This document shows, one piece after another, positions 38,870-49,153 of a DNA stretch of 64,000 nt. The notes below the pieces were generated by a model that made no database searches, was not told where the DNA came from, and saw only the letters and a list, made by a program, of their open reading frames with translations. Within the stretch, counting starts at the first letter, position 1. The number at the start of each line of letters is the position of its first letter. This DNA comes from Fluctibacter halophilus (lineage in GTDB: Bacteria > Pseudomonadota > Gammaproteobacteria > Enterobacterales > Alteromonadaceae): the NCBI RefSeq assembly GCF_020687825.1, contig NZ_JAJEWP010000001.1, forward strand, positions 1,272,998 to 1,336,997. The letters are read 5' to 3'. The position numbers and the translations under genes were made by a program.

Positions 38870-39391
38870 ATGTACAGCGCCCTATTGCGGTCCACTCTGA
38901 TCCCGTTGCTGGTTGTGCTGACAACCAGTTGCGGGTTTACGTTACGTGGCGACATTCGTTTGCCGGACAATCATACCGGCGTAACACTGTCACCTGAACT
39001 GACCCATTTACCGCTGCAGCGGGCGTTAAAGGCCAGTCTGGAACAGTTTCAGATAAACTATGCTGAAACGTTGCCGGCAAGTGACAGCGATCAGATCCAT
39101 ATTCAGCTGATGCCAGAATCGCTGAATCGCCGGTTGCTATCGTTGTTTCCCACCGGTCAGGTTGCCGAGTATGAATTGCTGTTAACCGTGCGTTATGACG
39201 TCACGTTTCCTGGACAGGAAACCCATCGGGTCGATTTTGAAATCAGTCGCGAGTATCAGGATGACCCAGACGCCATTCTGGCAAAATCCCGGGAACTGGA
39301 TTTAATCCTTCATGAGATGCGTCAGGAAGCCGCAGAGCGGATTGTACGGCTACTTGCCTCACAGGCGATACAAACCAAGGCCTCAGGATAA
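38870..39391 (+). CDS. lptE: LPS-assembly lipoprotein LptE
   Basis: This outer-membrane lipoprotein plugs LptD and helps insert LPS. It has 173 residues. The signal ends with lipobox TTSC (Cys 21), and the mature start CGFTLRG is the LptE signature (CGFHLRG). It begins 3 bases after the leuS stop, the conserved position. Confidence 0.95.
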   Translation: MYSALLRSTLIPLLVVLTTSCGFTLRGDIRLPDNHTGVTLSPELTHLPLQRALKASLEQFQINYAETLPASDSDQIHIQLMPESLNRRLLSLFPTGQVAEYELLLTVRYDVTFPGQETHRVDFEISREYQDDPDAILAKSRELDLILHEMRQEAAERIVRLLASQAIQTKASG

Positions 39392-39393
39392 CC

Positions 39394-40416
39394 ATGCAGG
39401 TCTACCCCAACCGGCTTAGCAGCCAGCTTCAGCAATCCTTGGCGAATCACTATCTGGTGTTCGGGGATGAACCGCAACAAAAGATCGATGCGCTGGACCA
39501 AATTCGTCATGCCGCGCGGCAGCAAGGGTTTGACGAGCGGCAATCATTGCTGGCCGACAATCAGTTTGAATGGCGCGAACTACTTGACGCAACCCAGACA
39601 ATGTCATTGTTTGCCTCACGGCAATTGATTGAATTGGAACTGCCCAGTGGAAAGCCGGGTACCGAAGGCGCAAAAATTCTTACAGAATTGGCCCAGCAGC
39701 CCAATGCCGATGTACTACTGGTGATACACGGTGCCAAAATCGGTAAAGACGTTCAGAACAGCAAATGGTTTAAAACACTGGATAAAAACGGGGTATATGT
39801 TCCCTGTTATCCGCTGGAAGGGAAATCGCTGCAGCAATGGATCACGCAGCACATGCGTGACCATGGTTTTTCGCCAACACCGGAACAGGTATCACTGGTC
39901 GCCGATTTCTGCGAAGGTAACTTGCTCGCTGCCCGCCAGGAGATCGATAAACTTGCCTTGTTGTACCCTGATCGTCAATTGTCGATGGATGCAATGCAGC
40001 AAGCCATGGTCGATCAGTCGCGCTACAACGTCTTTCAGTTGATAGATGTGCTACTGAGTGGTGATGCCCAACGCAGCATTAAAATGTTGCACAGACTCGA
40101 AAATGAGGGGCTCGAACCAACCATTGTGTTGTGGGCGTTGGTGCGGGAATGGCAGACCTTACAACAATTGCGTCAGTCGCTTGATCAGGGCCAAACCATC
40201 AACTGGGCCAAGTTGCGCATCTGGAAAAACCGCCAGTCACTTTATCAACAAGCCTTACACCGCTTAAACGGTCAACACCTGAAAAACCTGGGTGAACACC
40301 TGTCCAATATCGACAGTCGTCTCAAGCGCAGCGAATTAACCCGTCCCTACGTCACCCTGTGTCATTTGTGCCTGATGTTCATGCCGATGGCACTTGAAAC
40401 GGTGCCGCTGGAATGA
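39394..40416 (+). CDS. holA: DNA polymerase III delta subunit
   Basis: This clamp-loader subunit opens the beta clamp. It has 340 residues. The N-terminal AAA+ fold lacks a P-loop, as expected for delta, and YLVFGDEPQQKIDALDQIR is the typical start. YPLEGKSLQQWI and AFCEGNLLAARQEIDKLALL-like residues (here DFCEGNLLAARQE) are family hallmarks. The start is 2 bases after the lptE stop, and the end overlaps nadD by 4 bases. Confidence 0.95.
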   Translation: MQVYPNRLSSQLQQSLANHYLVFGDEPQQKIDALDQIRHAARQQGFDERQSLLADNQFEWRELLDATQTMSLFASRQLIELELPSGKPGTEGAKILTELAQQPNADVLLVIHGAKIGKDVQNSKWFKTLDKNGVYVPCYPLEGKSLQQWITQHMRDHGFSPTPEQVSLVADFCEGNLLAARQEIDKLALLYPDRQLSMDAMQQAMVDQSRYNVFQLIDVLLSGDAQRSIKMLHRLENEGLEPTIVLWALVREWQTLQQLRQSLDQGQTINWAKLRIWKNRQSLYQQALHRLNGQHLKNLGEHLSNIDSRLKRSELTRPYVTLCHLCLMFMPMALETVPLE

Positions 40417-41066
40417 CATTTAACCCTACATCCCCACTGGGGATTCTTGGCGGCACCTTCGATCCCATCCACAACGGCCATCTCGGCCCGGTGCAGGAAG
40501 CCGCTCAGCGTATCGGATTGTCAGGCGTCACACTACTGCCCTGCCATATTCCACCGCATAGAGCGACGCCGTCGGTAAGCGCCGAACAACGCCTTGAAAT
40601 GGCCCGGCTGGCGTGCCTGGACTGGCCTTTTTTCAGCGTCGATGATCGGGAGCTACGCAGAGACACCCCCTCATACACCGTTGATACCTTGCACCAATTG
40701 CGCGCTGAATCAGCGCAACGTCCGCTGTGTTTTTTTATCGGCATGGACAGTTGGTTATCGTTTGATCAATGGGTGCGTTGGCAGGAGATACTGACCTTGT
40801 GTCACCTGGTTGTATGTCAACGACCCGGCTATCCTGAAAAACCCAGTAACGCGCTGCAAGAAGCCCTTAGTCAACGGCAAACCGAGCACCCCTCGGCATT
40901 GCTTGAGCGTCCTTGCGGACACATTTTTTTCGCACCGTCAACGCGCGTTGATATCTCGGCAACCACACTTCGGCAGCGCCTCGCAGCAGGTGAAGATGCA
41001 AAAACGTGGCTGCCGGCGCGGGTACTAAACTACATTCAACAGCACCATTTGTATGGGATTGACTGA
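40413..41066 (+). CDS. nadD: Nicotinate-nucleotide adenylyltransferase
   Basis: This enzyme makes deamido-NAD from nicotinate mononucleotide and ATP. It has 217 residues. The nucleotide motif is GGTFDPIHNGHL (HxGH), and the C-terminal signature is VDISATTLRQRL (ISxTxxR). SWLSFDQWVRWQEI is also typical. ATGA overlap with holA indicates coupling. Confidence 0.97.
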   Translation: MTFNPTSPLGILGGTFDPIHNGHLGPVQEAAQRIGLSGVTLLPCHIPPHRATPSVSAEQRLEMARLACLDWPFFSVDDRELRRDTPSYTVDTLHQLRAESAQRPLCFFIGMDSWLSFDQWVRWQEILTLCHLVVCQRPGYPEKPSNALQEALSQRQTEHPSALLERPCGHIFFAPSTRVDISATTLRQRLAAGEDAKTWLPARVLNYIQQHHLYGID

Positions 41067-41111
41067 GCAATCTGATACACTGCAAACAGACCTAAACCAA
41101 GGAGCCCTTTT

Positions 41112-41429
41112 TTGGATCACAACACCTTCACACAATTTGTCATTGATAAAATGGAAGATTTAAAAGCCCGCGATATCGTCACTCTGGATGTCAGCGGCAA
41201 GTCCACGGTTACCGATACCATGTTGGTGTGTTCCGGCAATTCAAAGCGCCATGTGGTGTCAATTGCTGACAATGTGATACAAGAGTGCAAAAAAGCGTCA
41301 CACCCGCCCCTCAGTGTAGAAGGCCAGGATACCGGTGAATGGGTTTTGGTCGATCTGGGTGAGATCATCGTCCATGTGATGCAGGATGAAACCCGCGATT
41401 TTTACCAACTCGAGAAGCTGTGGGGCTAG
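41112..41429 (+). CDS. rsfS: Ribosomal silencing factor RsfS
   Basis: This 105-residue protein binds uL14 on the 50S subunit and blocks subunit joining in starvation. It has DLKARDIVTLDVSGKS, then DTMLVCSGNSKRHVVSIAD, and DTGEWVLVDLGEIIVHVM. The start is TTG: GGAG at 41101-41104 is seven bases upstream, and no ATG occurs until residue 14. It is followed by rlmH after 9 bases. Confidence 0.95.
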   Translation: MDHNTFTQFVIDKMEDLKARDIVTLDVSGKSTVTDTMLVCSGNSKRHVVSIADNVIQECKKASHPPLSVEGQDTGEWVLVDLGEIIVHVMQDETRDFYQLEKLWG

Positions 41430-41438
41430 GAACGCGAC

Positions 41439-41909
41439 ATGCGCATACAACTGGTAGCAGTAGGGACAAAAATGCCAGCCTGGGTGGAACAAGGGTATCA
41501 GGAATATGCCCGCCGTTTTCCATCGGATATGCCATTGAGTTTGCTTGAGATACCAGCCCAGAAACGGGGCAAAAATGCCGACATAAAGCGAATATTGGAC
41601 AAAGAAGGCGATGCGACCCTTGCGGCAATCCCAAAAGGCAACCGTATCGTGACACTGGAAGTGACCGGTAAACCCTGGGATACCCCCCAACTGGCCTCTC
41701 ATATGGCCAAATGGCAAATGGATGGGCGGGATGTCAGTTTATTGATTGGGGGGCCAGAGGGTCTGGCGCCAAACTGTATCGCCGCCAGTGAACAACGCTG
41801 GTCGCTGTCTGCTCTGACCTTACCTCACCCATTGGTGCGAATCGTTGTTGCCGAAGCCTTATATCGAGCCTGGTCACTGAACACAAATCACCCTTATCAT
41901 CGCGAGTAG
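41439..41909 (+). CDS. rlmH: 23S rRNA pseudouridine-1915 N3-methyltransferase
   Basis: This SPOUT-class methyltransferase acts on helix 69 of 23S rRNA. It has 156 residues: [20 protein letters not shown] at the start, the SAM-binding knot [12 protein letters not shown], and the C-terminal [18 protein letters not shown]. The order rsfS-rlmH-mrdA is conserved. Confidence 0.97.
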   Translation: MRIQLVAVGTKMPAWVEQGYQEYARRFPSDMPLSLLEIPAQKRGKNADIKRILDKEGDATLAAIPKGNRIVTLEVTGKPWDTPQLASHMAKWQMDGRDVSLLIGGPEGLAPNCIAASEQRWSLSALTLPHPLVRIVVAEALYRAWSLNTNHPYHRE

Positions 41910-41911
41910 TC

Positions 41912-43819
41912 ATGCCCAGACAGCGCATCACCATTAAAGATCATACCGCCGAGGCCAACCTGTTTGCCCGCCGGGCATTTATTGCCATGATCATCGTAGG
42001 TGTGATGCTGACTGTCCTGATCAGCAACCTCTACTACCTTCAGGTAACCCGACACGAAGACTACCAGACCCGTTCCAATGGAAACCGGATCAAGGTGTTG
42101 CCTGTCGCCCCAAACCGAGGACTGATTTACGATCGAAACGGCACATTGCTGGCAGAGAACCGGCCGGTATTCTCTCTTGAAGTGGTACCGGAAGATGTTG
42201 AAGACCTCGATGCCACACTGGCGCAATTACAACAGTTGCTCAACATTTCCGACGAAGAAATCGCTGATTTTCATAAAAACCTAAAACGTCAACGTCGCTT
42301 CAAACCGGTTTCTTTGAGAAACCGCCTGCAACCCACTGAAGTGGCGATTTTCTCTGCCAACCAACATAAGTTTTCAGGCGTCAGTGTTGAAGCTCGCCTC
42401 ACCCGTCACTATCCCTACGGTGATGTACTAACCCATGTGTTGGGCTATGTTGCCCGGATCAATAAGAAAGACCTGCAGAAGCTTGCCGAAGCGGATTTAG
42501 AAGCCAACTATGCGGCAACCCACGATATCGGAAAACAAGGTGTCGAAAAGTATCATGAAGCGCGCCTGCACGGTGAAGTGGGCTACCAGGAAGTTGAGGT
42601 AAACAGTAAAGGCCGGATAATCCGTACACTGAACTTCAGTCCCCCCGTCCCCGGCGAAGATGTGGTGCTGAATATCGATGTGCGTCTGCAAATGGAAATT
42701 CAGCAAGCACTTGAAGGTTACCGGGGCTCCGTGGTTGCACTGGATCCACGCTCCGGCGGTGTACTGGCGTTGTACTCGAACCCCTCTTACGATCCCAATT
42801 TGTTCGTGCATGGGATCAGTTCAAAAAATTACCGGGCCTTACTGGACTCACGCAACCGGCCCCTGATCAACCGCGCCACCCAAGGGCAGTATCCACCGGC
42901 CTCAACCGTAAAACCACTGCTTGCTCTTGCCGGTCTCGATGCGGGAGTGATCACACCGGACACCAGCATGATGGATTATGGCCGCTATCAATTAAAAAAC
43001 GTCAATCATGTGTGGCGTGACTGGCAACCCTGGGGACATGGCAAAGTCAATGTTACCAAGGCCATCGAAGTCTCCTGCGACACCTTCTTTTATGATTTGG
43101 CTTACCGCCTGGGCATCGATCGCATGAACGAAGCGATGACGCCTTTTGGCTTCGGTGATTATACCGGCATCGATTTGTACGAAGAGTCCGATGGCAACAT
43201 GCCCAGCCGGGGCTGGAAACGTGCCCGTTTCAACCAACCGTGGTACATCGGTGATACCATTCCGGTCGGGATCGGACAAAGTTTCTGGACCGCTACGCCT
43301 TTACAACTGGCACAAGCCATCAGCATTCTTGCCAACCGCGGAGAGCATTTTATTCCACAAATCCGTCGCGGCAGCATCGTCAACGATGAGGTCATCATCG
43401 ATGAACCGAAACGTCGGCCCCCTATCGTGCTGCAAAACGAAAGCAACTGGGACGTGGTGTTAGATGCTATGTACGGCACCGTGAATCGCGAACATGGTGG
43501 AGCCCGCAAGGCATTCCAGGGAACAACCTATATCTCGGCAGGCAAAACCGGTACCGCCCAGTTGTTCAGTATTGGTCAGGACGAAGAATACGAAGAAGAA
43601 AACGTTGCTGAACATCTACGCGACAATGCAATGTATGTCGGATATGCGCCCTATGATGATCCCGAAATCGTGGTGGCTGTGGCGCTGGAAAATGCTGGCG
43701 GCGGCGGCAAAAATGCCGCCCCGATTGCACGTCGGGTGATGGACTATTATTTCAAGGACAGAACCGATATGGTGCAGCGCGATGCAACACAAAACGGGCC
43801 TGAAGACAGCGTAAACTAG
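41912..43819 (+). CDS. mrdA: Penicillin-binding protein 2 (elongasome transpeptidase)
   Basis: This is the monofunctional class B PBP of the rod complex that cross-links side-wall peptidoglycan. It has 635 residues. One membrane helix (about 21-42) is followed by the pedestal domain, with NRGLIYDRNG, and then the transpeptidase. The active Ser is S331 in PPASTVKP, the SxN-type motif is SCD, and the KTG motif is GKTGTAQLF. It directly precedes its partner rodA with no gap. Confidence 0.97.
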   Translation: MPRQRITIKDHTAEANLFARRAFIAMIIVGVMLTVLISNLYYLQVTRHEDYQTRSNGNRIKVLPVAPNRGLIYDRNGTLLAENRPVFSLEVVPEDVEDLDATLAQLQQLLNISDEEIADFHKNLKRQRRFKPVSLRNRLQPTEVAIFSANQHKFSGVSVEARLTRHYPYGDVLTHVLGYVARINKKDLQKLAEADLEANYAATHDIGKQGVEKYHEARLHGEVGYQEVEVNSKGRIIRTLNFSPPVPGEDVVLNIDVRLQMEIQQALEGYRGSVVALDPRSGGVLALYSNPSYDPNLFVHGISSKNYRALLDSRNRPLINRATQGQYPPASTVKPLLALAGLDAGVITPDTSMMDYGRYQLKNVNHVWRDWQPWGHGKVNVTKAIEVSCDTFFYDLAYRLGIDRMNEAMTPFGFGDYTGIDLYEESDGNMPSRGWKRARFNQPWYIGDTIPVGIGQSFWTATPLQLAQAISILANRGEHFIPQIRRGSIVNDEVIIDEPKRRPPIVLQNESNWDVVLDAMYGTVNREHGGARKAFQGTTYISAGKTGTAQLFSIGQDEEYEEENVAEHLRDNAMYVGYAPYDDPEIVVAVALENAGGGGKNAAPIARRVMDYYFKDRTDMVQRDATQNGPEDSVN

Positions 43820-44935
43820 ATGCTTAGAACCAAGTTAGAACCGAATAAACAGAGCCTGCTCAACAAGATCCACATTGATGGCTACTTATTACTTGGCCTG
43901 CTGGCCCTGATGGGCGTCGGCCTGGTGACTATTTATGCCGCCGGCGGTCAGGACTGGCACCTGATCCAGCGTCAATTGATCAGACTCGGCGTTGCCATGG
44001 CGGTCATGCTGACCCTGGCCCAGATACCACCGATGGCCTATCAACGACTCTCTATCTATTTCTACGTTGTAGGTGTGCTGATGTTGGTTGGCGTGCTGGC
44101 TTTCGGCGTGGTCGGCAAAGGCGCACAGCGTTGGCTGGATTTGGGCGTTTTTCGCTTCCAGCCCTCGGAAATCATGAAACTTGCAGTACCGATGATGGTG
44201 GCGTGGTACATCGCACGTTTCAATCTGCCACCGCGTACCTACCACATATTTGTGGGGTTTGTGCTGGTCAGCGTCCCCACCCTGTTAATCGCCAAGCAAC
44301 CGGACTTGGGGACTTCGCTACTGATCGCCAGCTCGGGCATTTTTGTGCTGTTTCTTGCCGGGATGCGTTGGAAACTGATTGGGATTATCGCCGGACTCGG
44401 GTCAGCCTTTGTTCCGATCATGTGGTTCTATCTGATGCAGGACTACCAAAAGCAACGGGTTATCACCTTTATGAACCCAGAGAGTGATCCACTCGGTGCG
44501 GGCTACCACATTATCCAATCGAAAATTGCCATTGGTTCAGGGGGACTCGAAGGGAAAGGCTGGCTGCAAGGGACCCAGTCCCAATTGGAGTTTCTCCCTG
44601 AACGTCATACAGACTTTATCTTTGCGGTCTTTAGTGAAGAGTTTGGCCTTATTGGTGTACTGGGATTACTGGCGATTTATGCGTTTATCATTACCAGAGG
44701 CCTGCTGATCGCCATGCGTGCGCAGGAAGCGTACACCAAGCTGCTGGCTGGCAGTATTACACTGACCTTTTTCGTCTACGTGTTTGTCAATATGGGCATG
44801 GTATCCGGTATTCTGCCGGTAGTAGGCGTTCCGTTGCCACTGGTCAGTTATGGTGGCACATCGATGGTGACATTGCTGGCCGGTTTTGGCATTCTAATGG
44901 CCATCAGTACCCAAAAACGGTTACTGTCCCGATAA
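43820..44935 (+). CDS. rodA: Peptidoglycan glycosyltransferase RodA (SEDS)
   Basis: This SEDS-family polymerase works with PBP2 in cell elongation. It has 371 residues and about ten membrane segments. Family motifs include [32 protein letters not shown] (with the catalytic Asp) and the loop [19 protein letters not shown]. The ATG immediately follows the mrdA stop. Confidence 0.97.
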   Translation: MLRTKLEPNKQSLLNKIHIDGYLLLGLLALMGVGLVTIYAAGGQDWHLIQRQLIRLGVAMAVMLTLAQIPPMAYQRLSIYFYVVGVLMLVGVLAFGVVGKGAQRWLDLGVFRFQPSEIMKLAVPMMVAWYIARFNLPPRTYHIFVGFVLVSVPTLLIAKQPDLGTSLLIASSGIFVLFLAGMRWKLIGIIAGLGSAFVPIMWFYLMQDYQKQRVITFMNPESDPLGAGYHIIQSKIAIGSGGLEGKGWLQGTQSQLEFLPERHTDFIFAVFSEEFGLIGVLGLLAIYAFIITRGLLIAMRAQEAYTKLLAGSITLTFFVYVFVNMGMVSGILPVVGVPLPLVSYGGTSMVTLLAGFGILMAISTQKRLLSR

Positions 44936-44978
44936 CAATAACACGCCAGCTGATGAATCAGCGGTTCAGGGATACGGT

Positions 44979-45986
44979 ATGTGTGCGCATAAACTTCTAG
45001 GGGGCCGTGTATCAAGGGCCCTTGTGTTAACAGTGGCGGCGAGTTTCTCAGTATTTGCCGGTGCATCATCGGACATCGAACGTTCAAAGCAGGCGTTTGT
45101 CGATGAATTGGTCAATCAACACGGATTTACCCAACAACAAGTGTCTGACATTTTGGCCACCGCCAACAAGTCGCAACCGATCCTGGAGGCGATTGCGCGG
45201 CCCTGGGAAGCCAAGCCCTGGCATCAGTACTATCCCATATTCCTGACCGAAAAACGTCTCAACAGAGGTCTTGCGTTTATGCAGCAGCATGCGCAGGCAC
45301 TACAGCGCGCTGAGAAAGAAACCGGCGTCCCCGCTCACATTATTACCGCCATCATCGGCATCGAGACCTTTTATGGCAGCTATACCGGTAAGCATTCTGT
45401 ACTGGATGCCCTGTACACACTGGGGTTCTACTATCCCCCACGGGCCAGCTTTTTCCGCAAAGAACTGGCAGAATTCTTTTTGCTCAGTCGCGAAGAACAG
45501 TTCGACATGAATGCCGTCAAGGGTTCCTATGCTGGCGCCATGGGCTGGGGACAGTTTATTTCCTCCAGTTATCGCCACTACGCGGTGGATTTTGATCACG
45601 ATGGCAAGCGAGACCTGCTAACGAACCCTGTCGATGCCATTGGCAGTGTCGCCAATTATTTTAAACAGCATGGCTGGCGCAGCGGACAACCCGTTGCTTT
45701 CGCCGTCGAGGTCAACAATCTGCAAGGGTTGGACATCAATACCGACCTGAAGTATCAGACTACCTGGGCGGATTTGGCCAAGGCCGGCCTTACTGTGCCA
45801 CACGGGTTGACCTTATCCGCCGATATGCCGGCAAAGGTGTTTCCTTTTGAACAGCAAAATAGCACCGAACACTGGGTTGGCTTGCATAACTTTTACGTCA
45901 TTACCCGTTACAATCACAGCCCGCTTTATGCCATGGCCGTGTATCAGTTCAGTCAACAATTAAGAGATGCCGCGGAGCAACACTGA
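44979..45986 (+). CDS. mltB: Lytic murein transglycosylase B
   Basis: This enzyme cleaves peptidoglycan glycan strands to form anhydro-muropeptides. It has 335 residues. A signal peptide without a lipobox suggests a soluble periplasmic form, unlike lipid-anchored E. coli MltB. The catalytic Glu is E129 in IIGIETFYGSYTG, and GAMGWGQFISSSYRHYAVDFDHDGKRDL is typical (motif spans about 185-212). A GTG at 45009 with a G-rich stretch upstream is an alternative start. The stop and the rlpA start share one base. Confidence 0.93.
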   Translation: MCAHKLLGGRVSRALVLTVAASFSVFAGASSDIERSKQAFVDELVNQHGFTQQQVSDILATANKSQPILEAIARPWEAKPWHQYYPIFLTEKRLNRGLAFMQQHAQALQRAEKETGVPAHIITAIIGIETFYGSYTGKHSVLDALYTLGFYYPPRASFFRKELAEFFLLSREEQFDMNAVKGSYAGAMGWGQFISSSYRHYAVDFDHDGKRDLLTNPVDAIGSVANYFKQHGWRSGQPVAFAVEVNNLQGLDINTDLKYQTTWADLAKAGLTVPHGLTLSADMPAKVFPFEQQNSTEHWVGLHNFYVITRYNHSPLYAMAVYQFSQQLRDAAEQH

Positions 45987-46783
45987 TGCGCTATCTTGTC
46001 ATTGGATTATTGATTCTATCGGTGATCGGCTGTGCCTCACAAGGACGCTATACACAGCGCCATGACAGCCATCCAGAGTACGTGCGTGCCGATATCGACT
46101 TTACCAACGTGGTGCCGCGCTACGAACCCTACCGCGCAGCGACGTTGCGTCCCTACACTGTACTGGGCAAGCACTATGTCCCGCTAAAAACCGGTAAAGG
46201 TTATACCGCCACCGGAGAAGCCTCCTGGTATGGGCAGAAGTTCCATGGGCATAAAACCGCCAATGGCGAAACCTACGACATGTTCAAAATGTCCGCGGCG
46301 CACAAAACCTTGCCTTTGCCCAGCTTTGTGCGGGTAACAAACCTGGAAAACGGCCGCCAGGCCATCGTCAGAGTCAATGACCGCGGCCCGTTTCACAGTG
46401 ATCGTGTGATTGATTTATCCTATGCCGCAGCGATGAAGCTGGACATCATTAAAACCGGCACCGGCAAGGTAAAGCTGGACATTATGCACGTGGATGACCA
46501 AGGTATTTTGACCGTCGGTAACCAACCTGTGGTGTCACCTGTCGAAGAGGCAAACCAGTCTTTGTTTATCCAGGTCGCGGCATTGCAGGACAGCCGTCGA
46601 ATCGAACAATTGGCCAAGGGGCTCGCCAGCTTGTATCAGGTGCCGACCCACACACCGGTTGAAAACGGTGTCTATCGGTTGCGATTGGGCCCACTGAGCG
46701 ATGCCACACAGGCCAGTCAGTTATTGGAAGATTTGAAACGTGGTGGATATCCGGGCGCTTACACCTTGTATGCGCCTCACTAA
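45986..46783 (+). CDS. rlpA: Septal ring lytic transglycosylase RlpA, lipoprotein
   Basis: This 265-residue lipoprotein has lipobox VIGC (Cys 16). A double-psi beta-barrel (about 70-160) has GEASWYGQKFHGHKTANGE, VRVNDRGPF and IDLSYAAA. A C-terminal SPOR domain (about 190-265) binds denuded glycan at division sites. It is translated in overlap with mltB (TGATG). Confidence 0.95.
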   Translation: MRYLVIGLLILSVIGCASQGRYTQRHDSHPEYVRADIDFTNVVPRYEPYRAATLRPYTVLGKHYVPLKTGKGYTATGEASWYGQKFHGHKTANGETYDMFKMSAAHKTLPLPSFVRVTNLENGRQAIVRVNDRGPFHSDRVIDLSYAAAMKLDIIKTGTGKVKLDIMHVDDQGILTVGNQPVVSPVEEANQSLFIQVAALQDSRRIEQLAKGLASLYQVPTHTPVENGVYRLRLGPLSDATQASQLLEDLKRGGYPGAYTLYAPH

Positions 46784-46967
46784 ATCCTTAAATCGACAAA
46801 ACTTTTTCAGATTTATAACGTCTTAGTGCTAAGCGCCGTTGCGACTATCGATACCAGCCGCACGGCAAATGTACAACATTACCATTGCAAAGATGGTATA
46901 TTGTTGCGCGCTTTTTGATGGGCTCTGACCCGTCATCCCGATAACAACAACTTTTTACGGTAGGGCA

Positions 46968-48140
46968 ATGCGGACAATTAAATCTCTTCTCTTCACTCTT
47001 CTGGGTTCATCTTCGCTGCTATTAAGCAGCCTGAACGTTTCTGCGGCCGTTGTGATTCCGCCGCCGCCCAGTGTCGACGCCAATGGCTATATACTGATTG
47101 ACTATAACACCGGTACGGTAATTGCCGAGCAAAATGCCGATGTTCAGCTTGCGCCCGCCAGCCTGACCAAAATGATGACCAGTTATGTTATTGGTAACGA
47201 ACTGGTGTTGGGCAACATTTCCGAACAGGACATGGTCACGATCTCTGAAAATGCCTGGGCCAAAAAATTCCCAGACTCTTCGAAAATGTTTATTGAAGTG
47301 GGCAAGCAGGTTTCCGTCGCCGACCTGAACCGTGGCATTATTGTCCAGTCAGGTAATGACGCGTGTGTCGCCATGGCTGAGCATATCGCCGGCAGTGAAG
47401 AAGCCTTTGCCAGTATGATGAATGTCCATGCCCAGAAACTGGGTATGACCGGCACCCACTTCGTTAACAGTCACGGTTTACACGATCCTGAGCATTACAC
47501 CACCCCCAGAGACATGGCGATTCTGGCTACCGCGTTGATCCGCGATGTACCGGCGGAATATGACATTTATGCCGAGAAGGAATTTACCTACAACGGCATC
47601 AAACAATATAACCGCAACAGCCTGTTGTGGGACAAAAGCCTCAATGTTGACGGTATCAAAACCGGCCACACGTCAGATGCCGGCTACTCACTGGTGTCTT
47701 CAGCAACGCAGGCCGACATGCGCCTGATTGCCGTTGTTATGGGTGCTGACAGCGAACGAGCACGCAAAATTGAGAACAAAAAGCTGCTCAAGTATGGCTT
47801 CCGCTTTTATGAAACCGTCACCCCGTACAAAGCCGGTGACAGCTTCGTCGCACACCGTATCTATATGGGCGACAAAGAAACGGTAGAGCTGGGCATTAAC
47901 CAGGACACACCCATTACCATTCCTCGTGGGCAGGTTAAAAACCTCGAGGCCAACTTTGAATTGAATAAAAAGTTACAGGCACCACTGGCCAAAGGTGAAG
48001 TGGTAGGCACCCTGTATCTGCAGTTGGAAGGTGAGGACGTTGCACAGTACCCGCTGGTAGCCTTACAGGAAGTTAACGAAGGTGGCCTGATTGATCGCAT
48101 GATCGATTACATGAAGCTGACCTTGGGATTTGAAGGATAA
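46968..48140 (+). CDS. dacA: D-alanyl-D-alanine carboxypeptidase (PBP5)
   Basis: This enzyme trims the terminal D-Ala from peptidoglycan stems. It has 390 residues with a signal peptide (about 1-26). The active site is PASLTK (S65, K68), the second motif is SGN in [14 protein letters not shown], and the third is [13 protein letters not shown] beta-rich C-terminal domain ends in an amphipathic helix ([11 protein letters not shown]) for membrane attachment. It lies 184 bases after rlpA, so it may have its own promoter. Confidence 0.97.
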   Translation: MRTIKSLLFTLLGSSSLLLSSLNVSAAVVIPPPPSVDANGYILIDYNTGTVIAEQNADVQLAPASLTKMMTSYVIGNELVLGNISEQDMVTISENAWAKKFPDSSKMFIEVGKQVSVADLNRGIIVQSGNDACVAMAEHIAGSEEAFASMMNVHAQKLGMTGTHFVNSHGLHDPEHYTTPRDMAILATALIRDVPAEYDIYAEKEFTYNGIKQYNRNSLLWDKSLNVDGIKTGHTSDAGYSLVSSATQADMRLIAVVMGADSERARKIENKKLLKYGFRFYETVTPYKAGDSFVAHRIYMGDKETVELGINQDTPITIPRGQVKNLEANFELNKKLQAPLAKGEVVGTLYLQLEGEDVAQYPLVALQEVNEGGLIDRMIDYMKLTLGFEG

Positions 48141-48232
48141 GCCCCATATTCCCTTCGTGGCGTTGTCCAACCGGCAGCGCCACGTTGATTAACGTATACT
48201 GTAATAAAGCCATTAGTGAGACGTACCAAACC

Positions 48233-48496
48233 ATGGATACCCGATTCGACGAACTGCTCGACTTTCCCTGCTTCCAGACCTTTAAAGTGATGGGCTTGGC
48301 AGATGAGCGCCTGCCCGACCATGTGGTCGGCTGTTTACAGCAACATGCGCCGGGTGACTATAATCCCACCATCAAGCCAAGCGCAAAAGGCAACTATCAT
48401 TCGGTGTCTATCAGTGTTCGTGTAACGAGTAAAGAGCACATGGAAACCATTTATACCGAGCTGGCCAAACTGGAGCTGGTCCGGGTGGTGTTATAA
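48233..48496 (+). CDS. ybeD: YbeD family protein (DUF493)
   Basis: This 87-residue protein matches Ybe[21 protein letters not shown], then [20 protein letters not shown]. The fold resembles ACT regulatory domains, and the role is not firmly known. ATG 48233 is used; the earlier frame at 48185 adds unrelated residues. The position between dacA and lipB is conserved. Confidence 0.93.
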   Translation: MDTRFDELLDFPCFQTFKVMGLADERLPDHVVGCLQQHAPGDYNPTIKPSAKGNYHSVSISVRVTSKEHMETIYTELAKLELVRVVL

Positions 48497-48502
48497 CCCC
48501 CG

Positions 48503-49153
48503 ATGTCAGACTCACCATTGATTGTGCGTCAGTTAGGCGTACAACCCTATGAACCCATCTGGGAAGCAATGCAGGCATACACGGATACCCGTGACGATGA
48601 CAGCGCTGATGAAATCTGGTTGCTGGAGCACACGCCTGTGTTTACCCAAGGTCAAGCAGGCAAAGCCGAACACCTCCTCGCCCCCGGCGATATTCCCGTT
48701 GTACAGGTTGATCGTGGTGGTCAGGTAACCTACCACGGCCCCGGCCAGCAAATGCTGTATGTTCTGTTGAACATGAAACGACGCAAGCTGGGTGTGCGAA
48801 ATTTGGTGACTGCGTTAGAACAATGCGTGGTCGACAGCTTAAAAGAGTATGGCATCGATGCCTACCCTAAACCCGACGCGCCAGGGGTCTACGTTGACGG
48901 ACGCAAGATCTGCTCAGTCGGGCTGCGTATCCGTCGAGGTTGCTCTTTCCATGGCCTGGCGTTAAACGTCAACATGGATTTATCACCCTTTCAGCGCATC
49001 AATCCCTGTGGATATGCAGGGCTGGAAATGGTAGATTGCGCGCAGTTAAACGGACCCGACTCCGTTCAGCAAGCCGGTGAGTCATTGGTGAAACACTTAT
49101 GTCAGCACCTGGGAATTTCGGCCATCCAACAACGAGAAGGTTTTGATGAGTAA
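48503..49153 (+). CDS. lipB: Octanoyl-(acyl-carrier-protein):protein N-octanoyltransferase
   Basis: This enzyme transfers octanoate from ACP to lipoyl domains. It has 216 residues. [17 protein letters not shown], the Lys/Cys site region [22 protein letters not shown], given here as two parts ([13 protein letters not shown] and CSFHGLALN), and the catalytic Cys in [12 protein letters not shown] are all present. It starts 6 bases after ybeD and overlaps lipA by 8 bases. Confidence 0.97.
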   Translation: MSDSPLIVRQLGVQPYEPIWEAMQAYTDTRDDDSADEIWLLEHTPVFTQGQAGKAEHLLAPGDIPVVQVDRGGQVTYHGPGQQMLYVLLNMKRRKLGVRNLVTALEQCVVDSLKEYGIDAYPKPDAPGVYVDGRKICSVGLRIRRGCSFHGLALNVNMDLSPFQRINPCGYAGLEMVDCAQLNGPDSVQQAGESLVKHLCQHLGISAIQQREGFDE